DNA of 64,000 bases, from positions 806,001 to 870,000 of the forward strand of contig CM065878.1 in assembly GCA_033439255.1 (NCBI GenBank), in the 5' to 3' direction. Each line of letters begins with the position of its first letter. The stretch's first letter is position 1. The notes beneath the pieces are model-generated. The model searched no databases. It had not been told where the DNA came from and saw only the letters and a list, made by a program, of their open reading frames with translations. Positions 21,825 through 33,604 of this stretch are shown piece by piece. Source of the stretch: Hericium rajendrae. Its lineage: Eukaryota > Basidiomycota > Agaricomycetes > Russulales > Hericiaceae. The position numbers were made by a program, and so were the translations under genes.

Positions 21825-24816
21825 CTAGAGCTTGTCGTAATACGTGTCCAGGGCAGGGATATCGGGCTGCGGACGACGGTGTGAGCATTCTGCAGAGACA
21901 GACGTGAAGACAACGGCATACCTTGAGACCCTTGCGAATACGGATCCCGCGGACGAGCTCCTCGAGCTTGCTGCCCTTCTCTATGGGAGCTGAAAACACA
22001 TCGCGTCAGAACGTAAATTCCACAACCAACACAACAAAGATACGTACTGCCGTTCATCAGCTCCCAGTGGTCGAAGACGCACTGGGGGAAGGCCTGGCCA
22101 CCGGTCGACGCGCGCAGCTCGCCGTTGAAGCCGAAGGACTCGCTGACGGGCAGGTACGCCTTGACGGTGAACATGGGCGTGCCGACACGCTGCTCCTCGG
22201 AGAAGACCTGTCCACGGCGCTTGTTCAAGCACGAGTAGATACCGCCGATCGCGTTCTCCGGGCACTGGATCTCGACGAGGTAGACGGGCTCCTGGAGACC
22301 GGGCGTCGCGAGCAGGCAGGCGGCATACGTCGCACGACGACATGTGGGAATGATCTGTCCTCCACCACGGTGGATGGCATCGGTGTGGAGCTACGAACGA
22401 AGACTCGTCAGCACGCGCTGGAAGTCTGCAGACCAAAGTACTTACCGTGACATCAAGAATGTTGACACGGACACCACGCATGACCTCCTCAGCGCAGACA
22501 CCCTCCTTCGTCGCCCACTGGAAGGCAGCGACACATGAATCCTTGATTTCGTTAAGGTACTGCACACCCTTGGTGACATCGACGAGCAGGTTGGGGCCAG
22601 TCGTGTCGGGACCGAAACACCAGATTTTGCGGGCATCGGTGACATCCCAGCCGTACTCGTCGGCGAGGACACGCGCGCGCACCTTGAAATCGTCACGGGC
22701 GCTGACCTTGCCGTTCTCGATCGCAAGCGAGAGCTCATCATCGATGGGCATGGCCTTCACGTACAGACGGTTGTGCTTGTTTTGCGACTTGGAAAGCGCG
22801 ACGATCGAGGACTCGGCCTTGACGGTCTCACGGTAACCAACGACGGGATCGGAGATCTTGAGGGGAACACCAGCGTGGTCCTCTTGGAGATCCTGACCGA
22901 ATGATGTAAATAAAGTATGAATAGCGGCGAAGGCGCGAATGACGAACCTTCAAGCAAATCTCCAAGTGAAGCTCACCAGCACCGGCGACGATGTGCTCAC
23001 CGGTGTCATTGATCCATGCCTGGACACAAGGATCTGACTTGGAGAGACGCTTGAGACCCTCGACGAGCTTGGGCAGATCCGCAGCGTTCTTGACCTCAAC
23101 GGCGACCTGCACGACAGGGGAGACGGAGAACTTCATGACCTTCATGTTGTGTGCCGTCTCGGAGGTGGTGAGGGTACCGGTCTTGAGCAGGAACTGGTCA
23201 ATACCGACGAGACCGACGATGTTGCCGGCGGGGCAGTCCTCGATGGGCTCGACGTAGCGACCCATCATAAGCACGGTACGTTGGACGGACTTGACGAACA
23301 GGTCCTCCTTCTTGCCGGGCACGTAGTTGGGGCCCTGGATGCGGATCTTGGGGCCGGAGCGGACAGTGCCGGAGAAGACACGACCGAAGGCGTAGAAGCG
23401 ACCCTTGTCGGAGGTGGGCACCATCTTGGAGATGTAGCAGACAAGGGGACCCTTGGGGTCACAGTCGCGGATACCGATAGCGGACTCGTCGTCCATGGGA
23501 CCCTCGTAGAGGGTCTCGACACGATAGCGCTGGGCGGTAGCGGGCGAGGGGAGGTTGATGACTATCATCTCCAGGAGAGAGTCACCGGCAGGCAAGAACT
23601 TGCGCATGACAACCTTGAGGAGGGCCTTGCCCTCGAGCTCGCGCTCATCCTGGGCAAGCTTCACGTCGAGCTTCTCGAGCATGGGGCCGATCTTGTCCTT
23701 CTTGAAGTTCATGACGGCGTCGAAGACCATGAAGATGGGGTCGAGGATGAACTTGTTAAAGGCACGGTCGAGGGGCTTGCCCTCGGCGTCAGTGCCCTTC
23801 GTAGTCCACTTCTTAGTGGCGGGATTGAAGTAGTTGTCGCCCCAGAGCTTAGCCATCATCTTTTCTTTGTCCACACCGAACTTCTTCGCATAACGGGCGG
23901 CGAACTGACGGAGCGTGAAACCCCATCCATGGAGACCGGATCCGAAAGCTACGGTACCCTGGTCAGGGTAGACCTGGACATCACCGAGGACCTCGTCATG
24001 GTACGTCGCGATGATGACGTTTACGCTCTCGATGGTACGCGAGAAGGACTGATAAAGGTCCTCCTTGGTGACCTGCAACTCGAGAAGAGCACGGTCGACC
24101 TTGTTGATGATAACGACGGGTTTGATACGCTCGGTAAGCGCCTGACGAAGCACAGTCTCGGTCTGCACGCAGACACCCTCAACACAGTCGACGACGACAA
24201 GGGCACCGTCAGTGACACGAAGCGCGGCCGTGACTTCCGACGAGAAGTCAACGTGTCCAGGCGAATCGATCAAGTTGATCAAGAACTCGTTACCTGCCCA
24301 AACCCAGATGTGTCAGCAAAACGAGGAATAAAAGAAAATCATTTGAGCAGACACTCACCCTCGGTTTTTTGCTTGATCGAGGGAAGCTCGTCCTTATCGA
24401 CCGCGAAGTACATTGAGATGGCGGTGGATTTGATAGTGATACCACGCTCCTTTTCGTCATCTCTCGTATCCGTAAACCGCATTTCACCAGATTTTGACGA
24501 GGCAATGATACCGGCTTTCGAGACAAGGGAGTCGGTCAGGGTGGACTTTCCGTGGTCGACTGGCCATTGGTCAAAATTTTATGCGCATGGAAAACCTCAA
24601 ATGCTAAACGCACCGTGAGCGATAACACTCATGTTACGAATGTTCGTCGGCTTGTCCATCAGCTGACGGATCTGGTCTGTACACGACCATGGCGTTCAAT
24701 GTCTGCTCTGTAGGATTACATGCTGTGCACACTAACCTACGGTGAAGTTACTGTTGCCATAGATGAGTTTGTAAGCACGATTTCCCGAGATATAGAGACG
24801 AATATACGCACACCAT
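21825..24816 (-). CDS. EFT1: translation elongation factor 2 (eEF2)
   Basis: This GTPase drives ribosomal translocation in the cytosol. The first exon is only five bases (ATGGT, start 24814-24816); splicing yields [27 protein letters not shown]. Domain order is: P-loop [12 protein letters not shown] (about 24560), switch block [14 protein letters not shown] (24260), NKVD (24110), domain II ([11 protein letters not shown]), domain III, and domain IV with the diphthamide loop [15 protein letters not shown] (near 22370), whose His is kept. It ends [13 protein letters not shown]-stop at 21825. Early introns split Val and Asp codons, as usual for highly expressed fungal genes. Strong codon bias (GTC, CTC, AAG) agrees with high expression. 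It should be the full length of about 840 residues. Confidence 0.97.
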
Positions 24817-26740
24817 GGCGTCTAGATTTTACAGGGGGATACAGAGACAAAAGTTGGATTGGCGAACTACGGCAAGCTCGCAATATAAAGCACAGGAGAA
24901 GGGGGATGGGGTCGTTGCAAGTACCGGGGCCGCAAAGAGCTCGATGGGTACTGAGAGTAAAGTTTTTCAGCCACACGGAGCTTATCGATCGAGTTTAGGG
25001 CAGGCACACTCCTCCCTCCGTCAAAGGTCGACTTCCGCTCTCGACTGCTGACTTTCCCGACCGCATTCCATTTTTTACAATTTTATTTAATTCGAGAAAC
25101 GCACGCTATCGAATGACACGAAATTCGTTGGTTTTATTCAGTTTATTCCCGACGAGGCCCGTACCTAGGGGTGCTGAATCTTGCACTCCACAATGTCATC
25201 ATCTGCCTGGTATGCCGATGACAAATGTCGTATTCACAACGAGTCAGTGATCGAAAGCCGAATGAACCAGCGACGAAACATTGAACAGAGCATTGAACGA
25301 ACAACTCTGTTATAATATGACTCTGAACCGAGGACAAACGGCTCCGGGAACAAGGTGGCAATCATTTCCACTGGTCGAGATGATGATAGAAGTTTCGACT
25401 CATCTACGTGAGTCCTAGTGCATAGGACAAGGAACCAAGTTGAAGAATCCTTCCAGCCCTCTGCGGTCCATGGATGGCCTGCATGCAGTCCTCTTTGACG
25501 TCGGAAGAATGCAGACCGGGTGGAACCAGTACGGAACCCCCAGGTTGAAGCTGGCTGGCATCGAAAGCCAGGAATTCACCTGCATCCACTCACTTCTTAT
25601 ACCACGCCAACGTTGCAACGGTGCTACGCGCCTGAACTCATATGGCTTCGAGGATCCGCTTCATAAATTTCCGCCAAACAGCTAGGGTTGATAACTGACT
25701 TTCCCCTGCCAATTTCAATCGTGTCAGACGCATATCGCGCGTAGCCAGGGAGGGAGGGAATTGGTCAAATCTCGTCATTGCATTGCCTCATTTAGCCTGC
25801 GCACCTTTAGCAGTCGAGAGCTCGAAGAAGCCGTTCATAGTCATTCATCTGCAGATGGGAGACATTTCGTTACCAGATCTGCTGAAGCGCGCAGATGCGA
25901 TGCCGAAGAAGACAAGGAAGTTGTTGAAGATATTGGAGGTGGCCTGAGACTGACAAGGGCAGAAGATGATCACCACATGACGCATATCATCACAACCGTG
26001 CGTCTCGTCGAACGCATCACTGATGAGCCCACGGCGGCGACCGGCGAGATAAGCCTCCCGAGGCATGAATTTGTGGACAGGGTCGACGAGCGGGATCAGT
26101 ACTCAGTGGCGAAGGTTAACACGAAGCACGATGTCTTGATATTGTGCAGCATATAAGAAGTACGCACCTACCGAGACGCGTTTGACGAGAAACTGCCGCG
26201 TTTCCTAGAGTTTACCTGGATCCAAGATGTTAGAGAGTATCAATGCATGGCGGTGGCCGCCTGTACAAAAGAGTTACTCGTGCTGCGGACTGACGTTTGC
26301 GACCTAGGACCCGCAGCAGCAGGAAGTTGAGGCCCGGGATACCTTGCTGGCAGCCAGCAGAGCGAATGGGGATAGAATCCGTCGCGAGGATGGTCTCAGC
26401 CCGGGGGCCCTTGTGTGACCGCGACAGCCCATCCTTCCGAGACACATGAACACACGAACAACCATGAACGGTGCGGGGAGAAATGAGACATGCCGACGTG
26501 ACCGCTGGCTGTGCAATGCGGGTCGGTTAGGGTGTACAGCTTGTTTGGATTTGTGGTGAGCGCAACATAGCCTTGAGCGGTTCCGCTTCTATCTAACGCT
26601 CCATCTGCTGCTTTCCTCTCTCCTCATCTCCATATCCGTTTACCCATTTACCCACTCTCCTCCCAGGTGCCGCGCAACCTGTTTTACTGACGCACATATT
26701 CGTTCAAGTTCGGTAAAAGCCTTCAGGTGCTCCGCGCGCG
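24817..26740. other. intergenic, divergent promoters of eEF2 and PalI
   Basis: A 1.9-kb gap without a recognisable gene. Frames of 60-130 codons occur (for example 25761-26156, plus strand) but overlap antisense frames and show no domain. The last 150 bases before 26741 are strongly pyrimidine-rich, as in many fungal promoters. ATATAAAG near 24885 points away from eEF2. Confidence 0.5.
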
Positions 26741-28499
26741 ATGGGACTTATTCGACCCGCGACTCCGGGTTTTTTGGTTACCCTCATTGCAACCATCCTC
26801 CTCGCAGTTGTATCATTTTCGGTCCCGTGGTTCAAATCTGTCTACTTCCTCAAAGCTTCGCTAGCGGTCGAAGGCGTTAGTGGTTCAATCACGTTTGGCA
26901 CACTAGGTTATTGCACACAGCTGCCGAACGGGACGACATGCTCGAAAGCGTCTGTCGGCTACGAGCTTAGTACGTAGCTGCGCTCATTACCACCTGCACT
27001 GTCCTCACCCGGCCTTCACAGACATCAACCAGCTCGTGGGTGACAACTCGAGCATCCAGATCCCGAATGTCCTCGTGAAATGGATCACCTATGCTCTCGT
27101 CCTCCACATTGTGGCGTTCGCCCTTGCGGGCATCTCGGCCATCTTTGGCCTGCTCGCGCACGTCCGGGAGTTCTCCATGTCCTGCCTGAGCACCTGCATA
27201 TCCGGCTTCGGCGCCGCCATCACCCTCCTCGCCTTCATCTTCGATCTCGTCCTCTTTTTCGTCGCCAAGTCCCGCATCAACAAGGTGCAGGGTGGCTCCG
27301 CGTCTATGGGCAATGCCATCTGGCTGACGCTCGCAGCATGGCTGTTGCTCTTCTTCGCGGGCTGTTTCTACGGAATAGGGAGATGCTGCGGCAGCCGGCG
27401 CTCACGCGACCAGAATCGGAATCAGAACGGCTCGGAGACAGGCTGGGGCGTTCCCAGAGGCAACAACAATGGTGGATACGAGGAGCAGATGCGGCTGGAC
27501 GCGGTTAAGGCTGAAGCAGATCGCAAGGCACGGCAGAAGCAGGGCGAGGTCGGCTTGCCTGCGTTCAACGAGTACGATCCTACCGAGCCTTTGACTGGGG
27601 CACACGGACTCGACGAGCCGGCGCTCGGATACCACGACCATGCAGCTGCTCCGATATCGCCAGGAGGTGCATATGGAGGTCCCGGGCGCCAGCGCTCGCA
27701 GAACACGGGATACGCTGGTGGATACGCGCAGGCTCCACCCGGCACGCGGGCTGTGGATGACTACTACAATGCACCCGCGCCTCAGGCGCCGGCGGGCTAT
27801 CCTCCTCAACCGCGCAGGCAGGGGACCATGTCGTCCGCATATACCCAATCGTCGGCGGGATATGCCCCTTCCGCTGCTGTTGCTGGAGCCGCAGCCGGTT
27901 ACATGGCAGCTGGCGCGCACCAGCCGTATCCCACTCAAGGACACGACCAGTACGCCAGCCAGACGGCCTATGGTCACGATGCAGGTGCCAGTGCATGTGC
28001 GTATCCGTCCTCGCAAATGCACCCGCATTTCTGACATGACCACCGCTCCACAGACGCGCCCGCGCACCAACAATACCCCACCGCACAGTCTACATACGAT
28101 CCTTACACCCAATACACTTCCGCGCCCGAGCCCGCGCTCAACCCCGTGACATACAACAACAGCGCGCTCCTCTACGGCGCCGGCGCGCCGACGTCGCCGC
28201 AGCAGCCCCCGCACGCCGGAGACACGAGCTACTTCCCGCAGGCGCAGCACCAGTCGCCGCCCGCGCGCAGCTACACGCTCGGCGGCGGCGGGTACGGCGG
28301 CAGCACCGTCCCCGCGCTCGCGCACGAGCCGTCGAGCCCGAGCTACCTGCCGTACCCGGGCGCCGTGGCGGGCCCCGCGGGCGCGCGCCCGATGCCTGGC
28401 GCCCAGCACGCGGAGGAGTATGAGGACAGCCCGCCGGTGTACGATGAGGGCACGGCGATGCCCGTGGGGGAGTGGTCGTCGAAGGGCGCGCGGCCATGA
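26741..28499 (+). CDS. palI: PalI/Rim9-SUR7 family membrane protein
   Basis: The ATG at 26741 begins MGLIRPATPGFLVTLIAT. Transmembrane segment 1 covers about residues 10-30, and a Cys-bearing outer loop (GYCTQLPNGTTCSK) follows. Three more hydrophobic segments lie around WITYALVLHIVAFALAGISA, STCISGFGAAITLLAF and AIWLTLAAWLLLFFAGCFYG. This four-helix SUR7/PalI fold is followed by a cytosolic tail of some 350 residues rich in Gly, Tyr, Pro and Gln. Introns at about 26970-27021 (GAG CTT A|GTACGT) and 27982-28052 (GCA G|GTGCCA) restore Asn and Asp codons. In ascomycetes PalI/Rim9 helps the ambient-pH receptor reach the plasma membrane. Whether that role holds in basidiomycetes is uncertain. Confidence 0.85.
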
Positions 28500-28722
28500 T
28501 GCGTTTGTCGGATTTTGTTTGTTTATTTATTGCAACGGACTTTTCTGGCTCTGTCACGACATTCTTACGAGGGTTTGGTTGGTTGGTTCGTACTTGGCGC
28601 GTACTTGTACAGCTACTTGTTTTGCGATACGTGCAGAATGACAGGACAATTCTATACCTGCAGTGATATCCGCATGATTTCTCCCGTCAGTCCCTCGTTT
28701 CAGATGCGTGTGGCTGCAGTTT

Positions 28723-30332
28723 CTACAGCTCGTCCTTCCATGGGTTACGCTCGTCTCGCGACTTGGGCGGCTCGCTCGACATCATCATCGACAGGAAGTC
28801 GTGGATGATATCGGCTGCGGCGATGCTCGTTACGTCCGCTACGAAATAAAGTTCAACAAGGCCCCGAATGCATGCCGCACGGGGAAAGCGCACCGTGGTC
28901 ATAAGCAGGCGCAACCTCGACGACATCGGCACCCCTAGAGCACATTGTTTGAGAACGGTTCGTGTTCGGTGCACGGGCAAGACTTACACGAAGTTCAGGC
29001 CCGCAAGGCCGCGGATGATGCGCTTGACCTCGCGCGTGGTCCAGCCTCCAGCTTCAGGGGTTCCGGCTGGGGCGCGTTAGTGGTGGAGAAACAGACGCAC
29101 GTCAGAATAACTTACTAGCTGGCGCGAGACCGGGATCTGACCGTCGGGACTTGGAATCAGCTTTCATAACTTGGTGATATGTATCGTGCGTCTCACCGAT
29201 CACGTCGATGTCCAGACTGAGGTATACCGGGTTGTCGCCAATGCGCTTCCGGATGCGCCTGATCACCTCGTTGATGCCGAGGTCATCAATATCGTCCGTC
29301 GACACAATCTTGAAGCCGGTCTCCTCGTCACCGGTGATATCGACTTCGCCCTGCGCGACACATTATTCCACAACAAGCTACGCATGCAAATGATGAGCGC
29401 GTACCGTCATCTTGCAGCGGATGCCAGCGTGGATGCTGCTGTTCGACATCAGGCCCTCCTCCCAAGCGACATGGAAGAAGCTGCCGTGCGTGATGCGCGA
29501 CTGCGCGGACCCAGACGCGGGCGCGTAGCCCCACGTGTCGAGGTGCGCGTCGAAGTGGATCACGGAGACGGGGCCGTACACCTTGTTCAGCGAGCGCAGA
29601 ATGGGGAGCACGATCGTATGGTCGCCGCCGAGCCTGCGTCATGCATTATTGTGTGAGTGTCACTGTGCGGTGGGGGAGTGTGCGGGGAAGACACGGACGT
29701 AACGATCCGCGGGTGCGCCTTGCCGTCCTTCGCGAAGATGTGGGTCAGTTCTTGGTTGGCTGCGCCTTCGGGATTCGCGACGGTGCGCGCCAGAAGCGTC
29801 GAGTACGCGACCTCCATCTGGTCCAGAGCCAATGCGTTGTCATACGCGTTCAATGGGATCTGCGAGCCAACTTTAGTTCATATCGATGAAGACGCGGAGT
29901 ACCGCGGTCGCCAATGCTCACGTCGCCACAGTCCAACACCTTGGATCCCTGCACATATGGGTTCATGCCCCACGAAAGGGTGTACGCGCGCTGCCCGTGC
30001 TGCCGCCTGCTCCCGACGCGGATCCCGTGCGGCCCGAAGCGCGCGCCGGGGCGGTAGGACACGGCCGTGTCGAAGGGCATGCCCAGGATCGCGATGTCGA
30101 AGTCGTTGCTGTCGTCCTCGAGACAGCGCGCGTAGTCGAGGTGCGAGAAGGAGAGCGGCCCACTGTAGCCAAGATCGACCTGTTTGCCGTATTTTGTGAG
30201 CCATGGGTTGGCGTTCGCGTCTTCGGTCGCGGGCGCTTGCGCGTCCAGGACGGTCTGCTCGTGCGTGTGCGCGAGTACCGACGAGAACACAAGGGCTGAG
30301 AGAACAAACGCGAGACGCAGATGGATAGCCAT
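28723..30332 (-). CDS. agmatinase-like ureohydrolase with signal peptide
   Basis: It belongs to the arginase/agmatinase family of dimanganese enzymes that release urea from guanidino substrates. The ATG at 30330-30332 is followed by a clear signal peptide (MAIHLRLAFVLSALVFSSVLA), so export or vacuolar targeting is likely. Metal-binding blocks are all present: LGGDHTIVLP, VIHFDAHLDTWG and YLSLDIDVIDPG. The C-terminus runs VVEVAPAYDH then ADVTSIAAADIIHDFLSMM and ends KDEL-stop at 28723. If exposed, the final Lys-Asp-Glu-Leu matches the animal ER-retention signal, which may be chance. Introns are many, including a 21-base exon (29116-29136) carrying the Asp-Pro of the metal motif. Length is about 400 residues. 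Agmatinase fits better than arginase from the DAHLDTW context, but the true substrate is unknown. Confidence 0.9.
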
Positions 30333-30394
30333 GTCGTCTATGTTGCCTCAAAGTCAGGTGGGGAAAAACGGAGCTTATCTCTAGCAGCGTTGCT

Positions 30395-30400
30395 CTTATA
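30395..30400 (-). promoter_or_regulatory. candidate TATA box of the agmatinase gene
   Basis: On the minus strand GATATAAGAG lies 63 bases before the ATG, leaving room for a short leader. Inferred from sequence and distance only. Confidence 0.35.
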
Positions 30401-31924
30401 TCTCAGGCTCGTGCACTTATCTTGGTATCAGTCGAAGCAATATACAGGAACGGGACACCGGAAAGATAAACTTACATCCTGAGCAGATGACCTGCGAGCT
30501 GATCTGTGATTTGAATTCATGGTAAGTATCGGCGTAGACGGCTCGCATTATGACGGGCTGAAGACTGGCACCAAATATTCAGAGCAGGCTCTCACACCGA
30601 AAGTGAAAGGAGAAATATCTCTAGAAAGCTAATGCAATTCAACTTGTGCCAAACCATGAGATAAATGTTGTATTTCCTGCAGGGCAGACCGACCTATCTT
30701 CGCAAAATTTGTCTTGGAATCACTGTTCAGCTTGCGGTCACAGTATTGGTAGTCGAGGATAAGGACGTGTTGCAAACGAAAGGCATGCAGAGGGACCCCA
30801 GGGAGCGAACGCCTCGTCTATCTTATCATTTCTGTAGTTTCCAACGCATCAACATCAGTAAACAACGCGTCCGAACTGTACAGCAGCTCTCGCTAAAAAC
30901 TGTATGTTTTCATTGAACGACTTCTCCAGAACTTCTTCAATATCGCATGCTTCTCGGCAGAATAATCTTGAATTAGGGCCCAACCGGACGATCCCATTGG
31001 TCGACGGCTGGCAGAGCGCTATCACGTTGAGGAAAAGCATCCGACTCTCTCTCAACTCTCTCTTCCTCAATCTTCGTGTACGTCAAATAACTGGGCTGAT
31101 TCACATCTCGACTGTAGTCAAAACCAGGCTCCCAGGATGGCCGCGATCCCACGTCTCCCTTGGACCGGAGCCTGGGGAGGTAGTCGCTATCGTCTGACGG
31201 CGACTCGACTCAAAATCCCCATGCCCCATACAGATGTTCCCGGCGCACATTTGTCTATATTTGGAGGCGCCGCAAAGTCGGATATTAGTGTATTCTCGGT
31301 GAGCTCCAAAGTCGCCGAGGCCGCGATTCTAGTGTTGTTCATTCTGAGAAACCTGACTATAGAGCCAGTAAAAAGACCTCTGCATACCACCATCGATGCT
31401 TGGTCCAATGAAGCCTCCTTGACATCATGGGAAGGCGCTATTGAGCGTTAGTCGGGTGCAATGAGTCTGGTTCCATGGCTGGAGGCCGTAACGACCAACG
31501 TACTTACGTCGCCTCCAAGCGCTGCTCGTATTCAGACAGTTGCCACGCGACATGGCGAATCAGCGCCCCGAAGGCTTTCACGGTCGCAGGGTCTCTGATT
31601 GAATTGGTTTCGGACAAGCGAGCTGGACTTTGCCTCGATGTGTCCCTGGGTGCCGTGCCATTGGTTCTGATCTTTGATCTTGACGTTGGAATGGTCACCT
31701 TAATTTGAGTTACGCCCCTCCTTTTGAGATCAGACGCACACGCACAGAGTCGATTGAATTGCGGTGATTCTGAATGTGATTTGCGCGCCAACAAGCAGAG
31801 GTGCGTCAGGGCTTGGCCTTACCGGGAGACACGCGTCTTAACCAACCGCTCCGATATATATCAACCGTCAGTAATGCACTCAATTCCTCTCATCCCTTCT
31901 TGTGTCTGCGCCCTTAGAAACACA
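30401..31924. other. intergenic, no gene recognised
   Basis: About 1.5 kb with short conflicting frames. The largest on the plus strand (31137-31451, 104 codons) has an ATG but no family I recognise and overlaps an antisense frame. A tRNA-like half near 31800-31860 was considered and rejected. Confidence 0.45.
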
Positions 31925-33241
31925 ATGGGAATTGATGTGCATACGGCGCAGATTCTCTGCGTGTTATGTGAGGGGACCTTGTTTGGTGAGTTACCCAGCA
32001 ACTTTGTATGACATGATCTGACATCGATATTGCATCAGGAAGTTTCTTCGTTCTTTGCTGCATCACTCTTTACCATCTTTCCCGCCTTCGAGCTCCGCGA
32101 CCGCGCGTTATCCTTCTGACAGTTGCCTCGGTCATGTTGATTCTGAACACGACGGTAGGAGATTCCTCCATTCCATGATTTCTCTCTTAAAATAAGCATT
32201 CGTCCAGCATTTGGTCATCAATGTCATTAGATCCATTAGAATCCTCGATATAACGACACCCCATCGATTGCAAGGAGACTATAGCGATCTAGACCTACCG
32301 CTATTCATCACGAAGACGGCCATATTCTGGATGCAGTCGACTTTGGCAGACGGCGTTCTGGTATTTAATGATACCATTGCTACTACATCAATGCTCATCG
32401 CTGATCCTTCTTGCAGATGTGGCGTTGCTATGTTATTATCTCCAGAAAGCGTCTCTTTATCATGCCTCTGCCCGCCCTCCTCATGATCAGCGGTTTTAGT
32501 ATGCGTCCATTACTTGCGCGTCGTCCAGTGCTCAACGGAACACAGTCATAGGAGCATATTGCTTCGTCAAGTGGCTGATTTCGCCTGTAGGAGCGACGCT
32601 AACGCTGCAGCTTGGCCCCTGGATCTCAGCTTATTTCGTCCTGACCATGGTCATCAATGTCTACTGCACCGGCGCGTCCCCTCCCTTCTTTCCCATGTCC
32701 ATCCGCTCACTCATCCCGTCACAATGATGCAGGCGCGATCGTGGGCTGGTGCGCGTACACGACGGCGATGTCGCAGGCCGGCTGGCGCGCGGTGCTCCCG
32801 GTCATCGCGGCGCTCGTCGAAAGCGGCGCGCTGTACACCGCCGGTATTGTCGCATACCTGGGCGCGCAGATCGCGAGGAACAACGGGCAGTACCCCATGG
32901 TCGACATGCTTCCTTCGCTCGCCGTGCGTGTTCCCTTCCCGCTCGGGGGATAGCGCGGCTGAACCGGCGTCATCGCATAGGGTATAGTCTACTGCCTCAT
33001 CATTCTGCAGATCAAGTTCCAGTGCGGGACGAGTAGGGGTTACACGTCGGCTGCAGAGCCCGGTGCCGACTGCATGCTGGTAAGGTTTCTGTTCCATCAT
33101 ACATCATGCGGAATGTGGGTCGCTCATCATGCACGACAGACCCAGGCATACGACATCGAAATACCTGTGAGCATAGATCAGAGCTACGCCGCCGCCGTGG
33201 AGCCGTCCGACGTCGCAGGGAAGAAGTCATTGACCCGCTAG
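31925..33241 (+). CDS. multi-pass membrane protein of an uncharacterised Agaricomycete family
   Basis: The exon chain gives MGIDVHTAQILCVLCEGTLFG, then a helix FFVLCCITLYHL, HLVINVIRSIRILD, TKTAIFWMQSTLADGVL, MWRCYVIISRKRLFIMPLPALLM, a helix ending YFVLTMVINVYCT, GAIVGWCAY, and VLPVIAALVESGALYTAGIVAYL. The layout, with the loop ADGVL/MWRCYVI and the ESGALYT helix, matches a large expanded family of about seven-helix proteins in mushroom-forming fungi whose role is unknown. The tail is hydrophilic and ends AGKKSLTR-stop at 33239-33241. Introns fit phase; one (32672-32732) appears to use a GC donor. The exon between 33010 and 33079 is less certain. Confidence 0.7.
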
Positions 33242-33604
33242 CTGAGCGCCGATTCCGCTTCGTTTCACTCCTTCATCACAGACCCTTTTCGCTTCCGGTA
33301 CTATACTTACATATACTAGGAACTCTGCTTATTTTTAGTGCTATCATCGTCCGACTCAAGGATAGGGCTTCGATATTGTTGGCATCCGTCCGATGGCAAC
33401 GCAGCCGTCAAGACGCGCCGGTGATGGGACCTTCAAAATGTTGCACCGAAGCTTCGAAGCTCTCAACTACAGACGCTAGCCTCTGTTGCTATGTAGCTTG
33501 ACATGGAAGACCAATGGAAAGGAAGATCCATCCAACTAAAATTACAACAAGATATATGCAGCGTATGCTAACGATACAGCACCGCAACGTGCGAACAAAC
33601 CAAT
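33242..33604. other. intergenic between convergent genes
   Basis: It carries the 3' regions of the membrane protein gene and the WD40 gene. No further gene was recognised. Confidence 0.5.

Noticed and set aside
23149-24618. 489-codon open frame on the plus strand
   Set aside because: It is antisense to eEF2. The strong codon bias of eEF2 removes stops from the opposite strand.
24883-24892. ATATAAAG as TATA box of eEF2
   Set aside because: It lies about 70 bases upstream but reads TATAAA only on the plus strand, the wrong orientation for a minus-strand gene.
31800-31860. tRNA-like 5' half on the minus strand (GGAGCGGTTGGTTAAGACGC)
   Set aside because: It resembles an A box, but no B box (GGTTCGAATCC-like) or closing acceptor stem is present downstream.
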